This document shows positions 47,396 to 57,639 of a DNA stretch of 64,000 bases, in pieces. A program made the translations under genes and the position numbers. The stretch is from NCBI GenBank assembly GCA_027922465.2, contig BQMF02000023.1, forward strand, positions 558,001-622,000, given 5' to 3'. The stretch's first letter is position 1, and each line of letters begins with the position of its first letter. The notes under the pieces were generated by a model that searched no databases, had not been told where the DNA came from, and saw nothing but the letters and a program-made list of their open reading frames with translations. Source of the stretch: Turritopsis dohrnii (taxonomy: Eukaryota > Cnidaria > Hydrozoa > Anthoathecata > Oceaniidae).

Positions 47396-47950
47396 AAATA
47401 GTCCTGAGCACGAGATCTATGGAGTCAAAATACGAACTCGATATCACACACTCCATATCAAAGTCAACAACATATCGGAACAAAATGTCAATTGCCAGAA
47501 GATCCAGCTACCTCAATTAGGAAGAGGAAGAGAAAGAGGACACAAAATTTAAAAATTACAAAATCCTGTTACGAAACTCTTGCTATGTTAAACATTTGAA
47601 ACGCTTTGCAACATTTAATCTACGAAAAAGCTTTGTGAAATGCTTGCTTTAAAGATGTTGTCTCCAACAGGTAAAACGACTCGAACATGTGCAAAGATGC
47701 GCAGATGGTTTGGTATATGATCGATGCGTGAAAATGAACAATATGTATGCTTTAAAATGGCTCCCGGTCAAAGAATGAATGGACTTGGCATCTGTCAAGC
47801 TTATTTACAAAGCAAAACAATATCTGAGCTAGTCAACGTACTTGTGGATTCCCAGGAAAGAAATTGGACTATGATGATCACAGTGCAAATATCAAACTGG
47901 TCCCGTTACCGATCACGACAAAGAAATATGCACAATCCAATATAATGCTG

Positions 47951-48890
47951 GAAAAATCTTCAATAACGATTTATAATCAATTTGTCGAAAATCTCCAAAC
48001 ATTTCAGCTTAAATCATGAAACTAGAAATATAAATTTATTATTATTGTCATTATTGTTATCTTTAAAATAAAGTTGAAAGCCATGTTCACCAGAGGTTTC
48101 TAGTTCCAGAATTAGAAATTTTGAGAAGAACGCACGCGTAAGGTCGCGACTTTCCGCGTACAATTCCGTTTCAACGGTCTTCCGGCTTAAACTATGTGGT
48201 TGAATTTTAAACATGTCACTTTTTATCTAAAGACCTGTACATAGGAAAGACTATACATGCAAAAGCGAAAATTCTGCAGCTGCCTAATCACAGGTTTGTT
48301 GCATGAACTGAAGGGCAGAAGGTCTACTTTTATTGATGGTTATCTTCGAAATGAGGCTGGAATTACGTAATCCACGAGCAGAAATATGTCAATATTATTT
48401 TCATAATGAGAAGACACCTGTTAAAAAATGTTTATTGTATCATGAAATATGTCTAAATAATCTGTTTTTTCTTCTTGTTTTTTCTTCTCCTTGAATATGA
48501 TATGAGGCTGTCGAAGTGGAGCAGCTCACAACAAAACAAAAGAAAGACAGAAGAATGGAAAGAATGAAAAAAGGAAAGAAACACATTTAATTATTTATGT
48601 TTGTAATTTTCTCGATTTCACTAATATATCTTTAAAAGAAAAAAAAAGAAGTCTGTACATATTCTGAATAAAAACACGTATATACGTTCCAGAACGCCAT
48701 AACGATAGAAGCATAGAGGATTTTTTGTTAATGATAGATTTATGGTTTTTCCAGTTTTCTTTGGTGTAGGAAGAGAAAAAAAAAGGAATAACGAAAAAGC
48801 AAACACCAGGTTATTCATTATGGTCGTTTTGAACATTTTGAACATCACTCAAACATTCTGAGAGCGGATCAAGCTGCACTCGTGTAAACA
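47951..48890. other. Non-coding; upstream region of the RING gene
   Basis: No coding region or repeat recognised. The stretch 48750-48890 may include the promoter and 5' UTR of the gene at 48895. Confidence 0.3.
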
Positions 48891-48894
48891 TATT

Positions 48895-49347
48895 ATGAAA
48901 CTCAGCGAAATGGATCTTGGAAACTTTCTAATTCCACTTGTATTAGTGTTCTGTATAATATTAGCAATATTGTGGATGCTCGGTCGATTCAAATGCAAGG
49001 TGATTCAACAGCCAGCAAAACGAGAAGATGTGGTAGTTATCAAGCTGAACTCGGGTTGCAAATTTTCTCTGTGCAAATTTATTGTTTATTGTTGTTGGAG
49101 TTCAAATGACAGTTCAGCGGATATAATTCGTTACTATGACAAAATCCACGTGGTTCGTTACCAGACTGCTCTCGATTCTATGGACGAGTGCGTCATTTGC
49201 AAAGAGAGTTTTGACCGCGAGAAGCAAATATGCGCGTTCAGTTGTCAACATATGTTTCATGTCTCCTGTATTGTGAAATGGCTTGTTCATCAGAAAAAAT
49301 GTCCACTTTGCTGGGCTGATATCGTCACTGGCGAAAAAATGGTTTGA
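48895..49347 (+). CDS. Membrane-anchored RING-H2 E3 ubiquitin ligase-like protein, 150 aa
   Basis: Residues 11-30 (FLIPLVLVFCIILAILWMLG) form a single transmembrane segment, followed by RFKCK, a cytosolic-side basic patch. The C-terminal RING-H2 has every ligand in place: C99, C102, C117, H119, H122, C125, C136 and C139, spacing CX2C-X14-CXHX2HX2C-X10-CX2C. This is the pattern of small membrane RING ligases that ubiquitinate proteins at the ER, Golgi or endosomes. W138-W140-type hydrophobics near the last pair (CPLCW) fit E2 contact. The middle part (31-95) is cysteine-rich without a known domain. Single exon; start chosen as the first in-frame ATG, directly before the transmembrane segment. 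The substrate cannot be told. Confidence 0.8.
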   Translation: MKLSEMDLGNFLIPLVLVFCIILAILWMLGRFKCKVIQQPAKREDVVVIKLNSGCKFSLCKFIVYCCWSSNDSSADIIRYYDKIHVVRYQTALDSMDECVICKESFDREKQICAFSCQHMFHVSCIVKWLVHQKKCPLCWADIVTGEKMV

Positions 49348-49576
49348 ACTTCAAAAGTGAAAAGTCAAATTTTGTAGTAATGATATTTGATCTGTTCAGG
49401 AGAATTTTCAAATTTTCTTTTGTTTCAGTTATAAGTTATCCACATTCTTTCGTTTGTTCATTCATTTTTTACATTTCTTACAGACATTATATATATTTAG
49501 CAACATGATCTCTAATAGCAGCCATTACTACGAGCTATACACAATATATTCGATTGTCGGGCGCAAGTACAAAATA

Positions 49577-49770
49577 CCTTATCGGTTGAAAATATGTCGG
49601 CTATTCATTTCGGTGGTTAAAATATTTCGTCGGTTAAAATTTCGTCATTTTGCAAAATTTTAGTAATACTTACTTATAAATTTCACTTTTCAAAATTTTT
49701 GTCGGTTAAAATTTTCGTCATCGGCCAAAAATTTCGTCATTTTCACCCGACATATTTTTAACCGATAAGG
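49577..49770. mobile_element. Palindromic MITE, CCTTATCGG ends, TA duplication
   Basis: The ends CCTTATCGGTTGAAAATATG and CATATTTTTAACCGATAAGG are inverted matches; TA flanks both. Internal repeats of CGGTTAAAAT and TTTCGTCA fill it. Similar in design to 59475-59870. Confidence 0.75.
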
Positions 49771-50537
49771 TACTTCCTACAAGCTACAAGTAGCTGTTAT
49801 TAGAGATTGTACCTGCGACTTTGTCATATGAAAAGTTCATGGTTGGACTTACTACGAAAAACCTCAAAAGTTTTAGTTGTCTTTAAAAAGCATGTGTGCG
49901 TGTTAATGATGTATTGTTATAGTTTAGGTCTGTCAGTAAGAATTTGAAACTGATTCCTCAAAAGGATGTTTTTTTTTCAATTCTTCGTTTTTGAAGTATT
50001 TTATTCTTTGTAAAACTAATACTCGTGTATGTTGATAAAGACACTTACGTCAGGAAATATTTGTAACATTACACTTGATTTAATTCTCTTTCCATTTTTT
50101 TGTCTCTAACAAGATGCAAACCATCGTTGAAAGTTTTTTATTTTCATTTGAAAGAACGAGGTAATATACAGTAAGAAACTATTTGACCGCAGAACTATAG
50201 TTTGACGTTGCTAGAAAACACATCTGGGCATTTATTTCAGCTTCTCCGCCATATTATCAATAGCCGGTAGCAGCTACTTAGAGATTGTTTGTTTGTTTGT
50301 TTGTTGAATCGAACACAAATTTGCCTCTTATTACACGTTTTTTTTTATAAACAACCAAGGTCAGACCTTAGTAGTAATGTTGCTTAAAAAAGACCATTTT
50401 TTAGTAGTATTGTTGCTTAGCTAATTTGTTGCTAAGAACTAATTGAAAAAATATGTATTTCCAGTTTGAATACCTTTGTGTAAGCTTAAGTATTTAAGTA
50501 CAAAGTGTAGGACACAGTACTGCAACCTAGTGTAACC

Positions 50538-50876
50538 TTTATTTATTTATTTATTTATTTGGTATTGTTTTACGTGGCTAGCCTCACTCAGTTGCTACTG
50601 CATCTGCTTTCCAGGAGGGGCCACGGCTTAGGTTGGAGGCTCCGAAGTATTTGACACTCTCATGAGTGACACAAACCCAATCAAAGACCTGTGCTCTTCT
50701 GGATGACCTCCTGCAACACCCGATGTATCATCTACCCAATTTCCCTCACATGGCATGGGTCGACCCGGCGCTATGGTACATTCACTCACGCATGATGAAT
50801 CGCCGCCAAGGGGAATTGAACCCCGATCTCTCGCATGAAATGTGAGAGTGATAACCACTATACTACGGCGCCACAT
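50538..50876 (-). repeat. tRNA-derived SINE 1 with (AAAT)n tail
   Basis: On the minus strand the head reads GGCGCCGTAGTATAGTGG with TTATCACTC (A box region) and ATCGGGGTTCAATTCCCC (B box). The anticodon-like loop ATTTCAT would give TTC (Glu-like), with one mismatch in the stem. A body of about 250 bases follows, then AAATAAAT repeats at 50538-50560. Pol III-transcribed, LINE-mobilised by analogy. Confidence 0.8.
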
Positions 50877-51392
50877 AGTTTAACAATGTGACATTCAATA
50901 GGACATTCAAATCATTTTATAGAGCACACAACCTAGTGTAACAGCCTAGTGTAACAACTAAGAAATGTGCTGTAGCTATGCTAGTGCTGCATCTTCATCT
51001 GTTTTAAAACATATTGCGAAGTAGCAGATTTCTCTCAGTTGCATAACTATGTCCCACGCGTACAGGTAAAAGCACGTGTACGAAGATTTTCTATTGCGTA
51101 ATCTTATGAAGAAGAAGAATACACGTTTTCCTTTTTATAAACAACACTGGTAAATTTTCTCAAAAAGTTAAGCAACAGTACTACAAGAATCTTAGATAAA
51201 ACTAGCAAGATGGAATTTTGAAACGATACAACACTAGCATAGCTTTACCACATTTCTTAATTGTTACACTAGGCTGTTACACTAGGTTGTGTGCTCTATA
51301 AAATGATTCGAATGTCCTAGACTTTATACTTGATACTTTAATTAAACAACTAAAACGTATAAAAAGCTTTTCAAAACAAGAGATATATTTAT

Positions 51393-51461
51393 CAACCTCG
51401 TACCCAGGGTTTCTTGCTTTCGCTTATATCGAAAAGGCAAGAAACCCTGGGTACGAGGTTG
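51393..51461. mobile_element. Palindromic CAACCTCGTACCC MITE with 10-base duplication
   Basis: The arms CAACCTCGTACCCAGGGTTT and AAACCCTGGGTACGAGGTTG are perfectly complementary at the ends. ATATATTTAT occurs on both sides (51383-51392 and 51462-51471), a 10-base duplication. Inserted in the right arm of the long inverted repeat. Confidence 0.8.
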
Positions 51462-51579
51462 ATATATTTATATTTTCGATTAGTGCTTAAGCAATGTTGC
51501 TACTAAAAAATAGTCAATTTTTAAGCAACATTACTACAAACGTCAGACCTGGTTGATTATAAAAATAAACGTGAATGTT

Positions 51580-52307
51580 TTTTGACTTTATTGAGTATTC
51601 TCGTTAAGGCTGAAATACACTATGATATATTCCATAGTTATGGACTCCCGAACTTTGCAGACTTCGTACATGGGTTCCAATTTTGTGGTTTAGTTCTTGT
51701 ATTGCCCTGGTCCTCGACTCTTCGCACCACAACGGTTCATTCATGTAAGCTGTAAAAGTGACTTGCTTATTACTGAATCTTTATGATAGTTCTAATTCGT
51801 TACATGTAGACCTCCGATAATTTAATGAAGGATCATCGTGGAAATAACTGCGCAGATACTTCAACTTTTCAACCTTAGAAAGTATAGGTTGAGAATGGAG
51901 AGAATGGTATCCATCAAAATTGTCGATAACCAGTCTCAAGAGCTGTTTCGGTTTTTTCATAAACTTCACTGAAGACGTTTGGAGTTCTCTTTCATGAAAC
52001 TAGTGAGTTTCATTAAATTTTGAATTTGCTCTCTGAAAATGCTAAGAATTATGCTTGTTTCCTCATTATGACGAGGACTATAAGTGTAGCAGATATCCTT
52101 CTTTTCACACTCCCTATCGGCATTTTTAATGTTTTTGTTCAAAAGCAGCTTTTTGAGAGTTGAACCATGGTGTGGACCATGCAAAAAGACTAGTAGTAGA
52201 CGTAGTAGTATTTTTCTTCTTCATGTATAAACTGAAACTAACTTCAAGTGTAAACTGAGACAAACCAAAACATAAACACGTGTCACGTGTTATTCCTAAA
52301 GTTACGT
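51580..52307 (-). other. Possible coding remnant of unknown family
   Basis: Two adjoining minus-strand frames, 52184-51966 (MHGPHHGSTLKKLLLNKN...) and 51969-51781 (MKFMKKPKQLLRLVIDNFDG...), are separated by one stop (TGA) at about 51966. Together they give about 130 residues of protein-like sequence. No domain recognised. Could be a decayed transposon or host exon, or chance. Confidence 0.25.
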
Positions 52308-52549
52308 AATTAGGGAGATAATATGAGACAGTTTAGAAGAGCCTGCTACACGAAAAAAATCAATTACTTGTGAGTATTTAACTGTTCTACTGAAAAGGTA
52401 CTTCGGAGATTTAAAGAATTTCGTTGTATGAAAAGAAACATCATTACTTTGCACGCTTATTTCAAGTGTTGATGTGAAGTTTCTAATGACTTTGTAGGGA
52501 AAAATTCACGAACAACTCTACTAAGTTGTATATAATTCCCAATGATATA

Positions 52550-53533
52550 CAGTCGACTCTCGATAACTCGAACTCTCACGGGACCTTGAAAAAAGTTCGA
52601 CCTATCGAGAGTTCGAGTTTTCGAGATGTTAGGTAATATAGTCGGTATCTCCAGTTCCGGCGTTTTTGACTCCCTCCGGGTATTTTTCGCTGTCTCCATG
52701 TATTACCGAAAGTGCAAAAATCGCAGGGTGTACTGGGTAGACAAGGTGTTAGGTTAAATCAAGAAGAAAATGAAAATGACACAGAGGAATTTGGAGCAAT
52801 TTTCTTACTTATCATTTCTTACGAAAAAAATCAGTCATACAACTTTGTTTGACTTGACTTGTTAAACCCTTCAATCTTTAATTTCTTTGCAAAATCCAAG
52901 GGCTTTTTCTTAAAGAATGGTGCCATCAATTGGAACTTGTTGACTCATCAAACCCACAAACCATTTAAAAACAGCTTTATCTAACTGATCGTAGTCTCCG
53001 CAACGTGAGCTTTTTCGTGATGAAGACATGCCTTTCTTTTCCAGTGAAGCTGTTAATTTCTTTTTATTTTTGAGCCATGTTGAAAGGGTGTTTTTTTTAA
53101 CACCGTACTTTGCTGCAACGTCCTTGTTTTTCACACCTTTTTCCAAGTCTTTTAGGGCTTTACATTTAATCCCTATGGATTTATTGTCTAGCTTTCGTGG
53201 TTTTACAGGCGCCATTTTAAATTATCTTTGTGATATGTTTTTCATGCGTTTCTTCTGTGTTTTTCGAAAACATTCGAAATTCAAACGTTCGAATTACAAC
53301 GTCTTTTCGAATTTTTTTAAAAATATTTGAGAAAAGTTCGAGTTATCGAGAGGAATTCAGCGTAGGGACCGAAAAAAAAGTTCGACCTATCGAGATGTTC
53401 GAGTTTTCGAGTGTTCGAGTTTTCGAGATTTTTTTTGCCTCAAAAGGGCTTGTAAACTCAAGGGACCTTAAAAAAAGTTCGACCTACCGAGTTGTTCGAG
53501 TTTTCGAGTGTTCGAGTTATCGAGAGTCAACTG
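52550..53533 (-). mobile_element. Pogo/Tigger-like DNA transposon, 984 bases, internally deleted
   Basis: The ends CAGTCGACTCTCGATAACTC and GAGTTATCGAGAGTCAACTG are classic Tigger/pogo termini. TA flanks both (52548-52549 and 53534-53535). GTTCGAGTTNTCGAG words are repeated inside both ends. It keeps only the N-terminal part of a transposase (52910-53215). Confidence 0.85.
52910..53215 (-). pseudogene. Pogo/CENP-B-type transposase, N-terminal fragment
   Basis: 101 residues: MAPVKPRKLDNKSIGIKC then LEKGVKNKDVAAKYGVKKNT and LSTWLKNKKKLTASL. This is the first helix-turn-helix of pogo/CENP-B DNA-binding domains. It then stops, with the second DNA-binding half and the DDE domain missing. Non-functional as a transposase, but the DNA-binding part is open. 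Confidence 0.75.
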
Positions 53534-53610
53534 TATAAGCGAAATCTATAGAAATCTATAGAAAAATAGTTTCGTGTAAACGAAACATGATTTTTCCGAA
53601 TCCTGCTAAT

Positions 53611-54726
53611 TTCAAACATTATAGTAATGGCACACTCAACACTCCTGAGCAGAGGCGTAGCAAGATCATAGTCAAAATTTATGGAGGAGGTGTGGTTAGT
53701 TATTCAAAGTAAAGAAAAGAAAAACATGTAAATAACCTAATCAATACTTAAGATTAAAAACAGGGACCGCGGAACAGGGGGCTAAGGGGACTATACACAT
53801 CCCCCTAAATGATGTTGGTTTAGGGTTTTTTGTACAGTTTTAGCAATTCTAGTCCAATAAAATTCACAAAATCCCCCTAATGTTGTCAATGGTAACAAAT
53901 TGGCATAAGAGGGAGATTGCATTCCACCGGCTGTTGAGAATGAAAATCACTCGGTAAATTGTGTTGATCGTTGGTTCATGGTAAAAGGTTATGGTTCATG
54001 TGTTGATCGATGGTTCATGGTAAGGTTATGGTTTCGATGAAATGGAATGAGTCTACTAAACGAAGAACGCTATTGTAAATACCAATAAAGGATCGTCGCC
54101 TACCTGTGGCTCGCATCCTGTTGTGTTGACTGGCCGAGGTAAAAACCATAACGGGCCCATTTAAGAACTTCAACAGCTTTGAGTGTTAAACCATTTGAGG
54201 GGATGGGCATAAAAGTCACGCGATCAATTGTTGTATAGGCTGTCTAACATATAAATGATCAGTAACTTACATAGACCTCTTGAACAAAGGATTGTATTAA
54301 GCATCTCGTCAAACATTTCAGAAGATTCTGACATACCATGAGCTGGTACAGTACACACAAGAAGGTCACAATAAGGAGGAGGGTGTGCAGCACATCATCT
54401 CATGGGAGATGGATCCAGAAGAATCTGTTTGAAATCAGTGACTAATGATATTTCGTGCTTTACGCAGCCTCATAATCACCAAATCGAATTAAGTATTAAA
54501 TTTATCTCGCTGATAATTTTAAGAACTTTGTGAGGGTATGCATACCTATTATAGACACCATATCAGTCCTTTGCGAATCACATGAAATGATAGCTAAAAT
54601 TATTCTTGAACTTGAATGATTTCTTTTTACTTTTTACTTTTTATTGCAGTCGCAATCCTGCTCGAAAATCCTGCAGTCGTAATCCTGCATAGTTTTAAAA
54701 TGCAAAATTCTTGAAATTCTGCATAT
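53611..54726. other. Non-coding; no feature recognised
   Basis: Simple duplication GTTGATCGNTGGTTCATGGT occurs twice near 53963-54020. No gene seen. Confidence 0.35.
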
Positions 54727-55037
54727 ACCGACTGGTAGCCTTGTGGTAGAGTGCTCGCTTCCTGTTCGGGAGGTCGCGGGTTCAATCCCCGACCGAGTCA
54801 TGCCAGCGACTATAACAGTGTGAATCAATCCTCTCTGCTTAGCACTCAGCAAGAGAGTAGGAATGATGTCTAGGGTGGTTGTCTAGTTGAGCGGTTCCTG
54901 TCATTACAGCTTCCGTAGCCCAAATCGGGGCTTTAAATGCTCTAGGACCTCCTTCGCAGGACCCTCATTGATAACAGTACCTTACGGAACTGAAGAGGCT
55001 ATCCTGGGTAAACATTCGTAAATAAAAATATAAATAT
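54727..55037 (+). repeat. tRNA-derived SINE 2
   Basis: The head ACTGGTAGCCTTGTGGTAGA with GTGCTCGC is an A box region, and CGCGGGTTCAATCCCC a B box, followed by GACCGAGTC closing an acceptor-like stem. The anticodon loop is one base short, so it is not a working tRNA. A body of about 220 bases and an A-rich AAATAAAAATATAAAT tail follow. Confidence 0.75.
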
Positions 55038-55039
55038 GA

Positions 55040-55760
55040 CGGGAAGAAGATATTTTTTTCGTTTTCGGCGTAAAAAAGGAGAAGGGTTTGGATTAAACAC
55101 AATACCGTGTCCAACAAGCTGCCACCATGCTTACTTTATGACAGAAAATCCCTTATTATTTTATTATTTTCGATTGAAAGAACGCAGTAGGTAATGAGCA
55201 ATACTCGGCTCTTTTATTCCAGACAAAAATAACAGAATTTTGACCATAAACCTGTATCACCAGAGAATGTTAATTGAGACACATGAGAAAATATGGATAG
55301 TCCTTCTTTTTTATGTCTGTATATTGTAAGAGATAAAAAAATATAAAATAATTAAAACAGGTAGAGGGGACGTATGGAGCAAGCGGGAATTTCATTCTCG
55401 AGTTTATGGACCAAAATCCAAATTGTCGTCTTTTCTTCGGTAAACTTTTAGAGGATGAAAAATAGTGTTTATGATAATATATGTATTTCGTGAATTATAA
55501 TCTCAGAAAATCGCTGTCCCTCATGTTACGGTAGTCATGGAAATAGCAATACAAACAGCCATTCGATGTAGTTTTTCAAACTATCTGGGATCATTAAAAC
55601 TTCACGGTGTAAACCTTGTAAAATTTGTTTGGGAAAGGGAGCTTTTGGTCACGTGATGTCTCGTTCATTCAAACTCTGTTAATAATTTTCACCGAAAGGT
55701 TTGATGGTCTAAAAATTCTATTTCAACATATTTTTTAGAAAACTTGTCGTCACCTCCTAT
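55040..55760. other. Non-coding; no feature recognised
   Basis: AT-rich intergenic DNA between a SINE and a MITE copy. No open frame with protein-like content was seen. Confidence 0.3.
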
Positions 55761-55897
55761 CCCGCTGGGCAAATTTGTTGAAAATCCCTGTAGAGGAGTA
55801 CTTTTTCTATAGAAAATCTCATACATGTGGACAGAATTTAAACGGAAATGCACTTCCTTGCAGTGACTTTTTTTACAAGTTTGCCCACGGGGAAGTA
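55761..55897. repeat. CAGTGGGCAAA MITE, copy 5
   Basis: CCCGCTGGGCAAATTTGTTG ... TTGCAGTGACTTTTTTTACA then AGTTTGCCCACGGGG. Both tips present, as an inverted pair. Confidence 0.7.
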
Positions 55898-56068
55898 ACG
55901 GAAACTGAATAGAAAACTAAAAAATATCTCCTGGTAGAAAATTTAAAACAAACTATTCAACCTTTTGACGACAGCTCTCCAATCAGGATGATTTTAACAA
56001 ATTCGAGGTGGATATAGGTATGCCGCGTCGTCATTAAACAGCTTCGGCTGCCGTACGACACAGCTTCT

Positions 56069-57256
56069 TTACTTCTGTTGCTGCTGTTGTTGGAACTTCT
56101 GCATCAACTGTTCGTCTTGCAGCGACATAGCCGTCAGTTTTTTGCCGATACGTTCGTGTATATCCAAGTACTTGGCGACACATCGATCAAGACATACAGA
56201 CTCGCCTTTGGTTAACTCAGCCTCTTTGTACTTCGTAGCGATGCATTTTTTCTGACAAGAATTAGTTAGCCTGCGAAAAACAAGTCGTGAATATATGTTG
56301 GAGTCATTTAATCGAAAAGCCTTCGCAGAAACTGTGCCAAATGACAGGGTCTCTCCCTACCCTGTGGGCAAATTTGTTGAAAATCACTGCGAAGGAATGC
56401 AATTCTGTAGAAATGTACACACTTTTTCAATAAAAATGCTCTTCGCCACGGAGACTTTTTGCCCACTGGGAAATAGTGTAGACTCAACCCTCTTCCATGG
56501 AACTACACGATAATTTCGCTGTATTTCAACATTATATTATGAATTGTCATTCGTCTACTAATGGGTTTTTGTACTAATACCTAAGGAAGTTGCATAGATG
56601 AGTACTTACTGTACATTCGTCATTTGATTTGTAAAATCACTGCGAAGGAGTTGCATTTCTATAGACGTATACACACGCTATTTAAATAAAAATGCTCTTC
56701 ATCGCAGTGATTTTTTTTGCACACTGGGTGTTAATAACATGGCAGTGGTGTTTTGATGATTATGCCCACAGGTGGTCTATAGCTTCACACTTGACAGCAA
56801 ACCTGATCGATATGTATTATCTCAACCCTCCACTATGGAACTACGCCATAATTTCACTGTATTTCAACTATGACCTGTCATTTGCCTACTGATGAACTCA
56901 ATTTGAGGTGTTAATGTCTAAGAGAGTTGTATAGATGAGTAGTTACAGTACATATGTCATTTAAAGTACTTTACCCACTGCAAAGGAGTGCATTTCTATA
57001 AAAATATACACTCTATTTCAATGAAAATGCTTTTTGGCTAGTTTGCACAGATCTATTCTATAACTACAGACGAGTTTGTAGACGAGACACAGACGAGTGT
57101 AGACGGCTACAGACGAGTCACAAGTCAAATACCAGGTCGATGAATAAATATTTATTTAGAAAATAATTGTTGGTCAAAAGATCACCTGTTATACATGTCA
57201 GTCATCATTTCAATCTCAAGCTCGCCGAGGGCTTGCATGCTGGGACCTGCCGTCAT
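56069..57256 (-). CDS. TIMM10, mitochondrial intermembrane-space chaperone subunit, 2 exons
   Basis: Exon 1, 57256-57186, encodes [20 protein letters not shown] then MYN. Exon 2, 56270-56069, continues [10 protein letters not shown] through [20 protein letters not shown] to a glutamine-rich end and TAA. The join AG|G gives Arg24; the intron is 915 bases with GTGAT and CGCAG ends. The protein is 90 residues, the same length as human TIMM10. The twin CX3C motifs are at C29/C33 and C50/C54, forming the two disulfides of small TIM proteins after Mia40 import. Small TIMs assemble as a Tim9-Tim10 hexamer that carries hydrophobic carrier proteins across the intermembrane space. The intron is nearly filled by three MITE copies. 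Confidence 0.95.
56361..56473. repeat. CAGTGGGCAAA MITE, copy 6, in the TIMM10 intron
   Basis: CCCTGTGGGCAAATTTGTTG, CACTGCGAAGGAATGCAATT and TTTTTGCCCACTGGG. First of three copies in this intron. Confidence 0.75.
56630..56725. repeat. CAGTGGGCAAA MITE, copy 7, in the TIMM10 intron
   Basis: CACTGCGAAGGAGTTGCATT ... CTTCATCGCAGTGATTTTTT then TGCACACTGGG. The DNA that follows (56812-56966) resembles the DNA following copy 6 (56474-56628), so MITE plus spacer were duplicated as a unit of about 340 bases. Confidence 0.7.
56962..57060. repeat. CAGTGGGCAAA MITE, copy 8, in the TIMM10 intron
   Basis: CCCACTGCAAAGGAGTGCAT, CTATAAAAATATACACTC, TTTCAATGAAAATGCTTTTT then GGCTAGTTTGCACAG. Third intronic copy. 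Confidence 0.65.
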
Positions 57257-57343
57257 TGTTTGATTTCAGTGATTGACTAAAGGTAAACATTGACACGTCA
57301 TTGACAAAAAAAATTAAAACAGAGAAGCAATTGTGAGACCTTT

Positions 57344-57448
57344 CAGTGGGCAAAATTCGTTGAAAATCACTACGAAGGAGTGCATTTCAATAGAAATATA
57401 CATGGCATTTCAATAAAAGTGCTCTTCATCACAGTGACTTTTGGACTG
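57344..57448. repeat. CAGTGGGCAAA MITE, copy 9
   Basis: CAGTGGGCAAAATTCGTTGA, CACTACGAAGGAGTGCATTT and CTTCATCACAGTGACTTTTG. About 90 bases upstream of the TIMM10 start codon, in its presumed promoter region. Confidence 0.7.
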
Positions 57449-57510
57449 AATTTCTGTTGGAAAACAGTGATGTTGTTTCTCTGTTATCTATAGTTTCACT
57501 GGTATCATAC

Positions 57511-57629
57511 CCAGTGGGCAAAATTGTCAGAGTCACTGCAATGAAGAGCATTTTTATTGAAACTGTGTGAATATTTCTATAGAAAGCACTTCTTCGCAAG
57601 GTTTCTCAACAAATGTGCCAGCTGGGTAT
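57511..57629. repeat. CAGTGGGCAAA MITE, copy 10
   Basis: CCCAGTGGGCAAAATTGTCA ... CACTTCTTCGCAAGGTTTCT then GTGCCAGCTGGG. Complete, inverted relative to copy 9. Confidence 0.7.
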
Positions 57630-57639
57630 AGTAGACTCT

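Larger units (their letters stand above)
46290..47950 (+). pseudogene. Dead APE-type LINE with a solo LTR and MITEs inserted
   Basis: Endonuclease: DSPLIIAGDFNIG-like reading near 46350-46400, then HQVITEPTRMGK. RT: QNDILGPAILNLYVIKL and DADDTSLLY near 46775-46890. A solo LTR follows (46989-47205). RT resumes at MNINKTKSTSQF (47260), is broken by a MITE, and ends with KRLEHVQRCADG and MYALKWLPVKE near 47680-47775. Many stops and frame changes. The order (endonuclease, RT, WLPVKER-type tail) is that of Jockey/CR1/L2 LINEs. Confidence 0.7.
50334..51573. mobile_element. Long inverted-repeat (foldback-like) element carrying two insertions
   Basis: The left arm (50334-50530 and 50890-51000) and the right arm (51215-51390 and 51470-51573) are inverted matches, for example AGTAGTAATGTTGCTTAAAA against TTTTAAGCAACATTACTAC, and CACAACCTAGTGTAACAGCC against GGCTGTTACACTAGGTTGTG. 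A SINE (50538-50876) interrupts the left arm and a hairpin MITE (51393-51461) the right, so both came later. No coding sequence. No target duplication identified. Confidence 0.7.
52311..53607 (+). mobile_element. TAGGGAGAT MITE copy 2, split by a pogo-like element
   Basis: The start TAGGGAGAT and the end GAATCCTGCT match copy 1 at 15861-16149 in reverse, and AAT flanks both sides here too (52308-52310 and 53608-53610). The inner part TACACGAAAAAAATCAATTA is shared. The MITE itself is about 310 bases; the remainder is the insertion at 52550-53533. Confidence 0.75.

Noticed and set aside
50800..50876. tRNA-Glu-like gene on the minus strand
   Set aside because: The head is followed by a SINE body and an AAAT tail, the anticodon stem has a mismatch, and the acceptor stem is not followed by a terminator T-run. 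It is a SINE, not a working tRNA.
54727..54800. tRNA gene on the plus strand
   Set aside because: The anticodon loop is a base short and the sequence continues into a SINE body with an A-rich tail.
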